Positions 17,085 to 25,541 of a DNA stretch of 64,000 nt are shown here, piece after piece. Source of the stretch: Mycolicibacter heraklionensis (GTDB taxonomy: Bacteria; Actinomycetota; Actinomycetes; Mycobacteriales; Mycobacteriaceae); NCBI RefSeq assembly GCF_001021505.1, contig NZ_LDPO01000024.1, positions 1 through 64,000 of the forward strand, given 5' to 3'. Positions within the stretch are counted from its first letter, which is position 1. Each line of letters begins with the position of its first letter. A model generated the notes under the pieces. The model was not told the DNA's origin, did not search any database, and saw nothing but the letters and a program-made list of their open reading frames with translations. A program made the translations under genes and the position numbers.

Positions 17085-18643
17085 CGGTGCTCCTCGCGCG
17101 CTTCCAGCGCCTGGGCCAGCTCCACCCGGTCGTCGAAGGGCTGGGTGTGCCCGGCGGCGGTCTGCCCGGTCTCGTGTCCCTTGCCAGCGACCAGCACCAC
17201 ATCGCCGGGCTGCGCCCATGCCACCGCGTGCGCGATCGCGGCCCGCCGGTCCCCGATCTCGACCACCTGCGCGCTACCCGCGGCGGCACCGGCCAGAACC
17301 GCGCGCCGGATGTCGGCGGGGTCTTCGCCGCGCGGGTTGTCGTCGGTGACCACCACCAGGTCGGCGGCCTGGGCGGCGATCCGTCCCATCGGTTCGCGCT
17401 TGCCGTGGTCACGGTCGCCACCGGCGCCGAACACCACGGCCAGTCGCCCGGTGGTGTCGCGCAGTTCCTGACGCAGGGTCGCCAGCACCGCTGCCAGCGC
17501 GCCGGGCTTGTGCGCGTAGTCGACCAGGGCCAGGAATCCCTGACCACGGTCGATCGACTCCATCCGCCCCGGCACCCGAGCCTCTCGCAGGCCGGGCGCC
17601 GCCTGCTCCGGCGACACTCCGACCGCATCGAGAATGGCCAGCGCCACAAGGCAATTGGCCACGTTGTAGTCGCCGGGCAGCCCGATGCCGATCGGGTGGT
17701 GCACACCGGCGGGGTCGACGGCCAGGAACTCTCTCCCGCGAGAACCGCCCGCGCTCACTTGCTCCACACCCCAGTCCGCGGGGCGGCCCGTCGCGCTGAC
17801 AGTGACCGGCGCGGTCGCCCGCGCCGCCATCGCCGCGCCGGCGTCGTCGTCGACGCAGACCACCGACCGGGCGGCGTGCAGCGGCGACGCCGGATCGAAC
17901 AACCGGGCCTTGGCCTCGAAGTAGTCCGCCATGGTCGGGTGGAAGTCGAGATGATCGCGCGACAGGTTGGTGAAGGCGCCCACCGCGAATCGGGTGCCGT
18001 CGACCCGGCCCAACGTCAGGGCGTGACTGGACACCTCCATCACCGCGGTGTCCACCCCGCGCTGCGCCATCACGGCCAGCAGCGCCTGCAGCGCGGGCGC
18101 CTCGGGGGTGGTCAAAGCGCTGGGCAGGTCGACGCCGTCGATGCGGACGCCGACCGTGCCGATCAGACCGGCGGTGCGGCCCGCTGCCCGCAACCCCGCC
18201 TCGACCAGATAGGTGGTGGTGGTTTTGCCCGACGTGCCGGTGATGCCGATGACGGTGACCCGGTCGCAGGGATGTCCGTACACCTGTGCCGCCAGTTCGC
18301 CCAACACGGTGCGGGGTGTCGGATGAACCAGGACCGGTATGCCGGGTAGCGGTGTGCCGTCGGCGATCTCGGCGGACCCGGCGCCATCGGAGAGCACCGC
18401 GACCGCACCGCGGGCGACCGCGTCGGCCGCGAATCGTGCGCCGTGGGTGGTGGCACCGGGCAACGCCGCGAACAGGTCACCGGGCCGCACGTCCTGGGCA
18501 CGCAGGGTCAACCCGGTGATCGGCAGCTCCGGCACCACCTCACCGGTTACCGCGACCGCCCCGATCTGGGCCGCGAGCACACGCAGTGACGTGCCTGCAC
18601 CGACGTCAGGGCGCAGAGCACCAGGCACCGCCATCACCTCCAT
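17081..18643 (-). CDS. murE: UDP-MurNAc-dipeptide--meso-diaminopimelate ligase MurE
   Basis: A 520-residue Mur ligase. Motifs in order are ITGLTLRAQDVRPGDLFAALPG, the P-loop GITGTSGKTTTTYL, TTPEAPALQ, MEVSSHALTLGRVDG, NLSRDHLDFH, and VDYAHKPGAL. The TDDNPRGEDP motif contains the DNPR signature of enzymes that add meso-diaminopimelate, as expected for mycobacterial peptidoglycan. The start may be the displayed ATG at 18643 or the ATG at residue 4. About 130 bp separate it from the small secreted protein gene upstream. Confidence 0.96.
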   Translation of the reverse strand: MEVMAVPGALRPDVGAGTSLRVLAAQIGAVAVTGEVVPELPITGLTLRAQDVRPGDLFAALPGATTHGARFAADAVARGAVAVLSDGAGSAEIADGTPLPGIPVLVHPTPRTVLGELAAQVYGHPCDRVTVIGITGTSGKTTTTYLVEAGLRAAGRTAGLIGTVGVRIDGVDLPSALTTPEAPALQALLAVMAQRGVDTAVMEVSSHALTLGRVDGTRFAVGAFTNLSRDHLDFHPTMADYFEAKARLFDPASPLHAARSVVCVDDDAGAAMAARATAPVTVSATGRPADWGVEQVSAGGSRGREFLAVDPAGVHHPIGIGLPGDYNVANCLVALAILDAVGVSPEQAAPGLREARVPGRMESIDRGQGFLALVDYAHKPGALAAVLATLRQELRDTTGRLAVVFGAGGDRDHGKREPMGRIAAQAADLVVVTDDNPRGEDPADIRRAVLAGAAAGSAQVVEIGDRRAAIAHAVAWAQPGDVVLVAGKGHETGQTAAGHTQPFDDRVELAQALEAREEHR

Positions 18644-18775
18644 CCGCTGCGGCCGGGTCGTCCGGATCGGCCCTGAGACTACCTAGAGGGGCCGTGCCCA
18701 CAGCGCAGGCGATCCGGCTTGCGCCGACGGCGGGTCGTGGCGGCGGCGCGGCTCGCCAGAGGCGAGGCCCGCGGT

Positions 18776-19027
18776 TCAGCCGTCAGACGGTGGCGGCTGC
18801 TTGTTGAGCTTCTTGTCGAACATGCATTGGAAATCCCCGGCCGGACATCCGTACTCGGTCGGGTCCGGCAAGTCCACGCACGCGTCTCCGGACTTGGTCA
18901 TGAAACAGCCGCTGGCGTGGTGGTCACTCGCGATGGGTGCGCCGAGCAGCCCCACAGCCACGATGCCTGCCGCTGCGGCGAGAACCCCCGGAATTGTGTA
19001 ACCGATCGCACTTGCTTTTCGGGCCAT
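18776..19027 (-). CDS. Small secreted Cys-containing protein, function unknown
   Basis: An 83-residue protein. The N-terminus MARKASAIGYTIPGVLAAAA and the following hydrophobic run to LLGAPIAS look like a signal peptide or single N-terminal membrane helix. The mature part has four Cys residues (SGCF, DACVDL, YGCPAG, FQCMF), which suggests two disulfides outside the cytoplasm. I do not recognise a family. The ATG at 19027 is preceded by AGAAAGGG. In M. tuberculosis the murE-pbpB gap holds other genes (Rv2159c-Rv2162c by memory), so this is a variable slot. A CTCGCC-aga-GGCGAG hairpin (18752-18766) lies just after the stop. Confidence 0.65.
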   Translation of the reverse strand: MARKASAIGYTIPGVLAAAAGIVAVGLLGAPIASDHHASGCFMTKSGDACVDLPDPTEYGCPAGDFQCMFDKKLNKQPPPSDG

Positions 19028-19170
19028 GATCGACCCTTTCTCTTCGGCGCCGGAACCCCCTTTGTCCCCGCGTTGTCCGAACGATAACCACAAGTCCCAC
19101 GCCAAAACGGCGGAATCACGTCGTTATTTACGGACGAGAGTGGACGGATCAGCCGCCTAGGGTGCGGTGG

Positions 19171-21189
19171 CTACATCGCCTGCAGGACCAGCGGCGGCCC
19201 TGGGTCGGGCGACAACGGCACGTTGTGGCGCTGCAACAACCACCCGGCGATGTTGTGGAACAGCGGCGCCGCCGAGGTGCCCGGCGACCCGTCCGCGGCA
19301 CGGTGGGGGTTGTTCATCATCAGGCCGATGACGTAGCGCGGATTGTCCGCCGGCGCTATCCCGGCGAAGGTGATCCAGTAGACGTCGTCGTAGTAGCAAC
19401 CGCAGGCCGGGTTGATCTGCTGTGCGGTACCGGTTTTCCCGGCGATCTGGTAGCCGTCGACCGCGGCCTGCCATCCGGTGCCCTGCTGCACGCCGGTCGG
19501 ATCACGTTGCACCACCGAGCGCAGCATGTTGCGCACGGTCGCCGCGGTCTGCTCCGAGACGACCCGGACGCCCTCGGGCCGCGGTTCCTCGGTGCGGCTG
19601 CCATCGGGGGAAATGGTCGCCTTGATGATTCGCGGCGGAATTCGCAGGCCGTCGTTGGCGATGGCCTGGTACATCCCGGTCATCTGCAGCAGCGTCATCG
19701 ACAGCCCCTGGCCGATGGGCAGGTTGGCGAAGGAGCTGCCGGACCATTGGTCCACCGGAGGTACCAGCCCGGCGCTCTCACCGGGCAGAGCCACGCCGGT
19801 GCGCTGTCCCAGACCGAACTTCTCCAGCATGTCGAACCAGCGCTCGGGGCCCACCCGTTGCGCCAGCATCAGGGTGCCGACGTTGGAGGACTTCCCGAAG
19901 ACTCCGGTCACGGTGTACGGCGCGACGCCGTGCTCCCAGGCGTCGCTGACGGTGACGTCGGCGATGTTGATCGATCCGGGCACCTGCAGGACATCGTCGG
20001 GGTGACCGAGGCCGTATTCGATCACCGAGGCGGCGGTGATGATCTTGTTCACCGAGCCCGGCTCGAACGGCGACGAGACCGCCAGGTTGCCGAGCTCGCG
20101 GTCCTCCTGGCGCCCGATGTCCTGAGAGGGATCGAACGTGTTGTCGCCGGCCATCGCCAGCACCTCACCGCTGTGCGCGTCGAGCACCACGGCCGTGACG
20201 TCGTGAGCGCCGGTGACGTTCTTGGCCTGCTGCACCTGCTGCTGCACGTAGAACTGAATGTCGTCGTCGAGGGTGAGCTGGATCGTCGACCCGTTGACGG
20301 CCTTGTGCCGGTTGCGGTAGCTGCCCGGGATCACCACGCCGTCCGAACCGCGGTCGTAGGTGACCGACCCGTCCGTTCCGGCCAGCACGGCGTCCATCGA
20401 GTCCTCCAGCCCCAGCAGGCCGTGGCCGTCCCAGTCGATGCCGCCGATGATGTTGGCCGCCAGCGACCCGCCCGGGTACTGCCGCAGGTCCTGGCGCTCG
20501 CTACCGACCTCCGGGCACTTCTCGGTGATCACCTCGGCCACCGCCGGGTCGACGGCACGGGCGAGATAGACGAAGGTCTCGTTGCTGCGCAGCTTCTTCA
20601 GCAGGGCCGCTGAGTCCGGCTTGTTGCCGAGGCGGGTGGAGATCTCCTTGGCGATCTCCTGCAGCCGCAGTTGTGGATCGGGGGCCGACGGGTCCTTCTT
20701 CTTGGCGTCGGCGAGCTGCTTGCCGATCTTGACCGGCTGGAAGGACAGCGCCCGAGCCTCGATGGTGAACGCAAGCTTGTCACCGGTGCGGTCGATGATG
20801 TCGCCGCGCATCGCCTGCTGGACGTCGGTGACCTTGAGTTGTCCGGCGGCTTCGGCCCGCAGCCCGGAGGCCCGAGGGACCTGCAGGTAGAACAGCTGTG
20901 CCGCCGACAATGCCAGCACCAGGAAGATGACCGCGTTGCCGGTGCGGTGCCGAAAGACGAACGAAGCGCTGCGCAGGCCCATCTCGGTGGCCGGGCGAGT
21001 ACGGCGCTCGCGGGCCGAATGCCCGGTTGCCTGAGTCGCTTTCGAGGTCGCCTTCAGAGCCTTGCCGGACTTGGCGGTTTTGGCCGGTTTGGCCGGCGGG
21101 GTGGCGGATCGACGGTTCTTTCGCGTGACAGCTGTGGCCGAGCCGTCGGCGCGACGTGCCGGGCCGGTCCCCCGCGCGGTCCGTCTCAT
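19171..21189 (-). CDS. pbpB: Penicillin-binding protein PbpB (class B, FtsI-like transpeptidase)
   Basis: A 672-residue septal transpeptidase. A basic cytoplasmic N-terminus (1-80), one membrane helix (about 86-104) and the class B dimerisation domain precede the transpeptidase domain. The catalytic Ser is S379 in SVNK, the second motif is SSN at 434-436 and the third is KTGT from K585. It works with FtsW to build septal peptidoglycan and is the target of several beta-lactams. The ATG overlaps the ftsL stop by 4 bp (ATGA). The C-terminal segment contains a CGCYYDD insertion with two Cys residues. Confidence 0.97.
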   Translation of the reverse strand: MRRTARGTGPARRADGSATAVTRKNRRSATPPAKPAKTAKSGKALKATSKATQATGHSARERRTRPATEMGLRSASFVFRHRTGNAVIFLVLALSAAQLFYLQVPRASGLRAEAAGQLKVTDVQQAMRGDIIDRTGDKLAFTIEARALSFQPVKIGKQLADAKKKDPSAPDPQLRLQEIAKEISTRLGNKPDSAALLKKLRSNETFVYLARAVDPAVAEVITEKCPEVGSERQDLRQYPGGSLAANIIGGIDWDGHGLLGLEDSMDAVLAGTDGSVTYDRGSDGVVIPGSYRNRHKAVNGSTIQLTLDDDIQFYVQQQVQQAKNVTGAHDVTAVVLDAHSGEVLAMAGDNTFDPSQDIGRQEDRELGNLAVSSPFEPGSVNKIITAASVIEYGLGHPDDVLQVPGSINIADVTVSDAWEHGVAPYTVTGVFGKSSNVGTLMLAQRVGPERWFDMLEKFGLGQRTGVALPGESAGLVPPVDQWSGSSFANLPIGQGLSMTLLQMTGMYQAIANDGLRIPPRIIKATISPDGSRTEEPRPEGVRVVSEQTAATVRNMLRSVVQRDPTGVQQGTGWQAAVDGYQIAGKTGTAQQINPACGCYYDDVYWITFAGIAPADNPRYVIGLMMNNPHRAADGSPGTSAAPLFHNIAGWLLQRHNVPLSPDPGPPLVLQAM

Positions 21190-22301
21190 CGCGCGGCTCC
21201 GGGAACCACCGGCGTCGCCACGGCTGCCGGCGGCAACGGGGGTTGCGGCGGCAGCACCGCCTCGGGCGGCAGCACCGCCGCCGGCGGCAGGACCGCCGCC
21301 GGAGGAAGCGTCCCGCCCAGCGGGAGCACCGTCTCCGGCGGCACCACCGACCCGGGCGGCAAGGCGACGGGCGGCAAGCCGTCAGACGGGAGGGCCGGAG
21401 GCGTCGCCAGGGGCGGGATGTCTTGCGCGCCGGGCCCGGGCAACGGCCCGGCCTGGGGCACGCCCGGAACTCCAGGCAGACCCGGAATGGTCAGCGGCGC
21501 GCCGGGCGCCGCCGGTACCGGCGGGACCGCGGCGGGCAGATGGCGGCTGTCGAGCTTCGGCCCGGCCGGCGGCACCCGAACCGGCACCTCTGCCGGTGGT
21601 GCCACATCGTCGGGCAACTTGGTGTTCAGCGGCGGCGGCGGGACTCCCTCGGCGGGCTTCGGGGTCCCGACGACCACCCAGTTGCCGACCGGGTCCTGGA
21701 CCAGATGCGCGGTGTCGCGGCTGGGGATCATGCCCAGTTCGCGGGCCGCCTCGGCCAGCGCCGGTGCGGACTCGGCGGTGAGCACGTCACGCTCGAGTGC
21801 TTCCTTCTGCTGCATCAGGACCCGGTTGCGCTCCCGGATGCTGCCCAACTGGTAGGACCGCTCGGCGGCATCCGTCGACAGCCACAGGGTGATTCCCAGC
21901 CCGACGCCGAGCGCGCCGATGATCAGCACGACGAATGGAACCTTGGCCGCCAGCGTGCGCGGCCGCAGGTCGACCGAGGCCAGTCGAGCGATCAGGCGTT
22001 CGCGCAGCGGTACGCGCACAACCTTGGGCGCCTTGGCCTTTCGGGCCTTGGCTCGCGCCTTGGCCTGCTTGGTGTTCTTCGGCGGCACCGGTCGCGGATC
22101 GGGGCGAAGCGACGCCGCCTTCTGCGGGCCGGTGCGCGGTCGCGACTGGAGACCCGCTGCGGGCGCGGCTCCGCGCTGCCGGCGCGGGCCCCGGGCCTGC
22201 GTCGGCTCGTTGACGCGCCGCGGGCCGTTGCGAGTTGCGCCCTCGGGGCTACGGCGACGGTCGCCCTGCCGTACCGCGGGCTTGCGCTTGGCCGCCATCA
22301 C
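21186..22301 (-). CDS. FtsL-like membrane protein with long Pro-rich C-terminus (Rv2164c-like)
   Basis: A 371-residue protein located where ftsL lies in other dcw clusters. A very basic N-terminus (1-110, ending KARAKARKAKAPK) precedes one membrane helix (about 120-143, VPFVVLIIGALGVGLGITLW). A short coiled coil of the FtsL type follows (RSYQLGSIRERNRVLMQQKE) and then EAARELGMIPS, typical of FtsL. The final 150 residues are Pro/Ala/Val-rich with tandem PPAAVLPP/PPEAVLPP units, probably extracytoplasmic and disordered. A GTG at 22301 overlaps the rsmH stop by 4 bp; the ATG next to it is also possible. Confidence 0.88.
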   Translation of the reverse strand: MMAAKRKPAVRQGDRRRSPEGATRNGPRRVNEPTQARGPRRQRGAAPAAGLQSRPRTGPQKAASLRPDPRPVPPKNTKQAKARAKARKAKAPKVVRVPLRERLIARLASVDLRPRTLAAKVPFVVLIIGALGVGLGITLWLSTDAAERSYQLGSIRERNRVLMQQKEALERDVLTAESAPALAEAARELGMIPSRDTAHLVQDPVGNWVVVGTPKPAEGVPPPPLNTKLPDDVAPPAEVPVRVPPAGPKLDSRHLPAAVPPVPAAPGAPLTIPGLPGVPGVPQAGPLPGPGAQDIPPLATPPALPSDGLPPVALPPGSVVPPETVLPLGGTLPPAAVLPPAAVLPPEAVLPPQPPLPPAAVATPVVPGAAR

Positions 22302-23305
22302 TTCCCCCTCGATGCCACGATCGGCCCGGCCTGGACCCGTTCCACAGCACGCAGCCGGACCGAGCCCGCCCGTGGGTTGCGCTCGACCTCATCCGCCTCG
22401 GCCCGTTCGGCGCCGCGCGTCAACGTCACGAACTTCGGTTCGTCGCCGGGCAATTCGACCGGGAGACCGACCGGTGTGCGCGATGCGGTGGCCGCGGCAA
22501 ACAGCTGCTTGACGATGCGGTCCTCCAACGACTGGTAGGACATCACCGCCACCCGTCCGCCCACCGCCAGCGCATTCAGCGCCGCCGGCAGCGCGTCTCG
22601 CAGCGAGTCCAGTTCGCCGTTGACCGCGATACGCAGCGCCTGAAACGTGCGCTTGGCCGGGTGTCCCCCGGTGCGCCGCGCCGGCGCCGGAATCGCCTCG
22701 TAGAGCAGCTCTGTCAGTTCCCCGGTCGAGGTGAACGGGGTCTGAGCTCGGCGCCGCACGATGTACTTGGCGATCCGCGACGCGAACCGCTCCTCGCCGA
22801 AGCGCCGCAGAATGTCGGTGAGCGCCGCCGCGTCGTAGGTGTTCACGATGTCTGCGGCGGTGAGTTCAGCCTGCGGGTCCATCCGCATGTCCAGCGGCGC
22901 GTCCTGCGCGTAGGAAAATCCCCGCTCCACCCGGTCGAGCTGCATCGAGGACACCCCGAGGTCGAACAACACCGCATCAACCGATCCGGTTGCGGCCAAG
23001 CCTGATTCGGTCAGTGCCGCGGCGATCCCGTCGTATCGGGTGCGGACCGTCTGGAGGCGATCGCCGAAGCGGGCCAACCGCGCCCCGGCGATGTCGAGTG
23101 CGGTGGTGTCGCGGTCCAACCCGATGACTCGCAAGCCGGGGAACTGGCTCAGAAAACGCTCCGTGTGCCCGCCGGCGCCCAGGGTGGCGTCCACCAGGGT
23201 CGCACCCTGGCCGTCGGCCGACTGCCTGGTCAGCGCCGGAGCCAGCAGCTCCACACAGCGGTCCAGCAGGACCGGCACGTGTCCGAATTCGCCCTGTTCG
23301 GCCAC
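22298..23305 (-). CDS. rsmH: 16S rRNA m4C1402 methyltransferase RsmH (MraW)
   Basis: A SAM-dependent methyltransferase that N4-methylates C1402 of 16S rRNA. Motifs are FGHVPVLLDRCVELL, DATLGAGGHTERFL for SAM binding, IGLDRDTTAL, FDLGVSSMQLD, RGFSYAQDAPLDMRMD and HPAKRTFQALRIAVN. I chose the GTG at 23305 because GGGAGGTG lies six bases upstream and the recognised domain starts nine residues later (335 residues). The frame continues up to 23512, overlapping mraZ. The M. tuberculosis protein is annotated with such an extension, and part of it (WPLSEPTLTYFPN-like) seems conserved, so the longer form cannot be excluded. Confidence 0.92.
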   Translation of the reverse strand: MAEQGEFGHVPVLLDRCVELLAPALTRQSADGQGATLVDATLGAGGHTERFLSQFPGLRVIGLDRDTTALDIAGARLARFGDRLQTVRTRYDGIAAALTESGLAATGSVDAVLFDLGVSSMQLDRVERGFSYAQDAPLDMRMDPQAELTAADIVNTYDAAALTDILRRFGEERFASRIAKYIVRRRAQTPFTSTGELTELLYEAIPAPARRTGGHPAKRTFQALRIAVNGELDSLRDALPAALNALAVGGRVAVMSYQSLEDRIVKQLFAAATASRTPVGLPVELPGDEPKFVTLTRGAERAEADEVERNPRAGSVRLRAVERVQAGPIVASRGK

Positions 23306-23486
23306 GGCAACACCTCCCGATCCAGAGTGGCAGTGCAACCGACCGTCGACCCGCTGCGCCCGGCTCCGCCGCGCTTGCGATCGCCGGGCCCCTGCCTCGA
23401 GGTCCCTGCCCGACGGCACGAACCTGACGTTGGGGAAGTACGTCAGGGTCGGTTCGGACAGAGGCCACGAGGCACGGGCGTGCGCC

Positions 23487-23918
23487 TCAGATGATGTCGC
23501 TGAGTGCTTCATCGCTGGCCGCGGAGAAGTTCTCTTCGTGCGTCTGCTGGTAGTCGCTCCAGGCTTGTGCGTCCCAGATCTCCAGGTAGTCCACCGACCC
23601 GATGACCACGCACTCCTTGGACAGGTTGGCGTAGCGACGGTGGTCGGGCGACAAGGTGATCCGGCCCTGGGCGTCGGGGTGCTGTTCGTCCGTGGCGGCG
23701 GCGAGGTTGCGCAGGAATGCTCGCGCGTCCGGGTTGCTGCGCGAAGCCTTGGCCGCCCGGCGGGCCAACTGCTCGAACTCCGCGCGCGGATACACGGCCA
23801 GGCTGTGGTCCTGACTCTTGGTGACCATCAACCCTCCTGCCAGCGCATCACGAAACTTCGCGGGCAGTGTCAGCCGCCCCTTGTCGTCGAGCTTGGGCGT
23901 GTAGGTGCCGAGGAACAT
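23487..23918 (-). CDS. mraZ: Transcriptional regulator MraZ
   Basis: A 143-residue protein with two SpoVT/AbrB-like halves. The first begins MFLGTYTPKLDDKGRLTLPAKFRD and the second centres on DAQGRITLSPDHRRYANLSKECVVIG; both contain the DxxGR signature. MraZ forms a ring that binds repeated GTGGG boxes in front of its own operon and represses or tunes the dcw genes. Three such boxes lie 32-56 bp upstream of its start. It is the first gene of the cluster, 307 bp after the DUF3040 gene. Confidence 0.96.
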   Translation of the reverse strand: MFLGTYTPKLDDKGRLTLPAKFRDALAGGLMVTKSQDHSLAVYPRAEFEQLARRAAKASRSNPDARAFLRNLAAATDEQHPDAQGRITLSPDHRRYANLSKECVVIGSVDYLEIWDAQAWSDYQQTHEENFSAASDEALSDII

Positions 23919-23949
23919 CGGCCACCTCCCGCCACGTCGACATCGTCAG

Positions 23950-23974
23950 CCCACGATACCCCACATTCCCCCAC
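23950..23974 (-). promoter_or_regulatory. MraZ-box operator (three GTGGG repeats)
   Basis: On the minus strand GTGGG occurs three times with exactly five bases between copies (plus-strand cccac at 23950-23954, 23960-23964 and 23970-23974). Direct repeats of GTGGG or TGGGN at 10-bp spacing are the known binding site of MraZ, and the position 32 bp upstream of the mraZ start fits autoregulation. A fourth isolated copy is at 24011-24015. Confidence 0.85.
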
Positions 23975-24169
23975 TACGCACCATTTCCTAGGTCGAATCC
24001 ACCCCTATGCCCCACTAGATCTGCCACTTTGTCTCCCCAACAGGCGAAACGGGGCCCCAACGGTCACCAAATGACCAGCTCAGGGCTGGTGGAGGCAAAG
24101 TGGGGCGAGGTGGGGCGGGGGCCTCGACGGGCTGGGCCCCAGACGCGACCCGGAAGCGGCTGTGCACAC

Positions 24170-24199
24170 AAAAAAAGGGCAGCCGATCGGCTGCCCTTT
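24170..24199 (-). terminator. Intrinsic terminator of the DUF3040 gene
   Basis: The sequence from 24174 to 24199 is a perfect 26-bp palindrome. On the minus strand the stem is followed by seven T residues (plus-strand A at 24170-24176). It lies 27 bp after the DUF3040 stop, in the right orientation, and separates that gene from the dcw operon. Such textbook hairpins with a T tract are uncommon in mycobacteria. Confidence 0.88.
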
Positions 24200-24225
24200 C
24201 ACATCACCCGTGCCGCTGGATCGGC

Positions 24226-24627
24226 CTACGGCTCGAACCGGCGGCGGAAACGGTCTTCCATCCGGCTGGCGAACGTACCGCCGCCCTTGACCCGCCGCTG
24301 CGAACCCCCGCCCGCCTTGGCCGCACCGTCTCGGGCGGCGACGGCGTGGTTGCCGGTGATGGCGAACACCACCCCACCGAACATCACCACGAATCCCAGC
24401 ACGCTCAGAATCAGGAATGCCGCATTGACGGTGGTCGCATAGAACGGGATACCGGAGACCAGCATCACGAGGCCGACCACGAAGAAGGTCATACCCTGCA
24501 CCCGCCGGCGGGTGGTCGGGGTACGCAGGGCACCGCCGCGAACGCTGGAAGCGAACTTGGGGTCCTCGGCGTACAGCGCGCTCTCAATCTCGTCGAGCAT
24601 GCGCTGTTCATGATCGGAGAGTGGCAT
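24226..24627 (-). CDS. DUF3040 membrane protein (Rv2169c-like)
   Basis: A 133-residue protein. The N-terminus MPLSDHEQRMLDEIESALYAEDPKFA is the DUF3040 signature. It is followed by two closely spaced hydrophobic helices (about 46-66 and 69-91) and a basic C-terminal tail ending RMEDRFRRRFEP. The function of this actinobacterial family is unknown to me. It is monocistronic by appearance: a strong terminator follows it and the upstream GNAT gene diverges. Confidence 0.88.
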   Translation of the reverse strand: MPLSDHEQRMLDEIESALYAEDPKFASSVRGGALRTPTTRRRVQGMTFFVVGLVMLVSGIPFYATTVNAAFLILSVLGFVVMFGGVVFAITGNHAVAARDGAAKAGGGSQRRVKGGGTFASRMEDRFRRRFEP

Positions 24628-24866
24628 TCGTCCCTCCTTGCCGACGGCCGCTCATGTCACTGCCCACGGCGCGATACGGACTGGTGCGGGCAACTAACAC
24701 TGATAATACGAGGTAGGCCTGCGCCGTACCACAGGCTTCACCCGCCGATTGTAGCGGCGGTCCGGCAATGTCGATCCACAACGGCCGACGCCGCAGGGCC
24801 GAATCCGGATAATGGGACTTTGGACATGGGGCACACTCCCACTTCTCCGGGAAAGGAACCTGCACG

Positions 24867-25493
24867 TTGGTGACCTTCCTCCTCGACATGTCGCCGCGCG
24901 AAATGGCGGATCACCTCGGTGCGGCGCTGCGCGTCTACGTCACCGCAATGGGCTACCCGCCGGGCACCGAGAGCCAACGTGCCGCGATGTGGCTGGATCA
25001 CACCCGCCGAAGCGGCTGGCGGGCGGTGGCCGCCTTCCAAGACAACAAAGACAACGAGCCCGGCGAGGTCGGCGAGATTCGTCAGCCGGGCGCGGCACCG
25101 GCGGGATTAAACGGAGCCGAGCTGCTGGGAGTGGCCTACGGCTACTGCGGAGCGCCCGACCAGTGGTGGCAGCAGCAGGTGGTGCTGGGCTTGCAGCGCC
25201 GCGGTCTGCCGCACCCCGACATCGCCCGCCTGATGGCCAGTTACTTCGAGCTGACCGAGTTGCACGTCGCGCCACGCGCCCAGGGCGGCGGCTTGGGTGA
25301 GGCCCTGGCCCGACGCCTGCTGGCCGGGCGTCCGGAAGCCAACGTGCTGCTGTCCACACCGGAGACCAACGGCGAAGGCAACCGCGCCTGGCGGTTGTAC
25401 CGTCGGCTGGGGTTCACCGACGTGATCCGCGGTCATCACTTCGCCGGTGATCCCCGCCCATTCGCCATCTTGGGCCGGCCACTGCCGTTGTAG
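24867..25493 (+). CDS. GNAT-family N-acetyltransferase (Rv2170-like)
   Basis: A 208-residue protein with a C-terminal GNAT core. LTELHVAPRAQGGGLGEAL is the acetyl-CoA-binding motif A region, and RAWRLYRRLGFTDVIR is motif B. By memory the M. tuberculosis homologue Rv2170 has been reported to acetylate a metabolic enzyme; the substrate here cannot be read from sequence. The start is either the TTG at 24867 or the GTG directly after it, both served by GGGAAAGGAAC. It precedes lppM in the same direction with a 48-bp gap. Confidence 0.85.
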   Translation: MVTFLLDMSPREMADHLGAALRVYVTAMGYPPGTESQRAAMWLDHTRRSGWRAVAAFQDNKDNEPGEVGEIRQPGAAPAGLNGAELLGVAYGYCGAPDQWWQQQVVLGLQRRGLPHPDIARLMASYFELTELHVAPRAQGGGLGEALARRLLAGRPEANVLLSTPETNGEGNRAWRLYRRLGFTDVIRGHHFAGDPRPFAILGRPLPL

Positions 25494-25541
25494 CAGCCGC
25501 GTCGTCGCCGGACCCGCCGACGGGTCTGGCACGATGACGTC

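Larger units (their letters stand above)
23919..24225. promoter_or_regulatory. mraZ upstream region
   Basis: A 307-bp gene-free stretch between the DUF3040 gene and mraZ, both on the minus strand. From the DUF3040 side it contains an intrinsic terminator (24174-24199), a pair of plus-strand GTGGG repeats (24100-24114), and an AT-richer area around 23975-24030. The three minus-strand MraZ boxes follow (23950-23974), with a GGGAGG ribosome binding site just before the ATG. The main dcw promoter must lie here; I could not fix its -10 and -35 elements. Confidence 0.65.

Noticed and set aside
18740..18781. Possible further copy of the palindromic element after the small secreted gene
   Set aside because: Only a gcggttcagc piece is shared and it coincides with the gene's stop codon. 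The rest is a separate CTCGCC-aga-GGCGAG hairpin.
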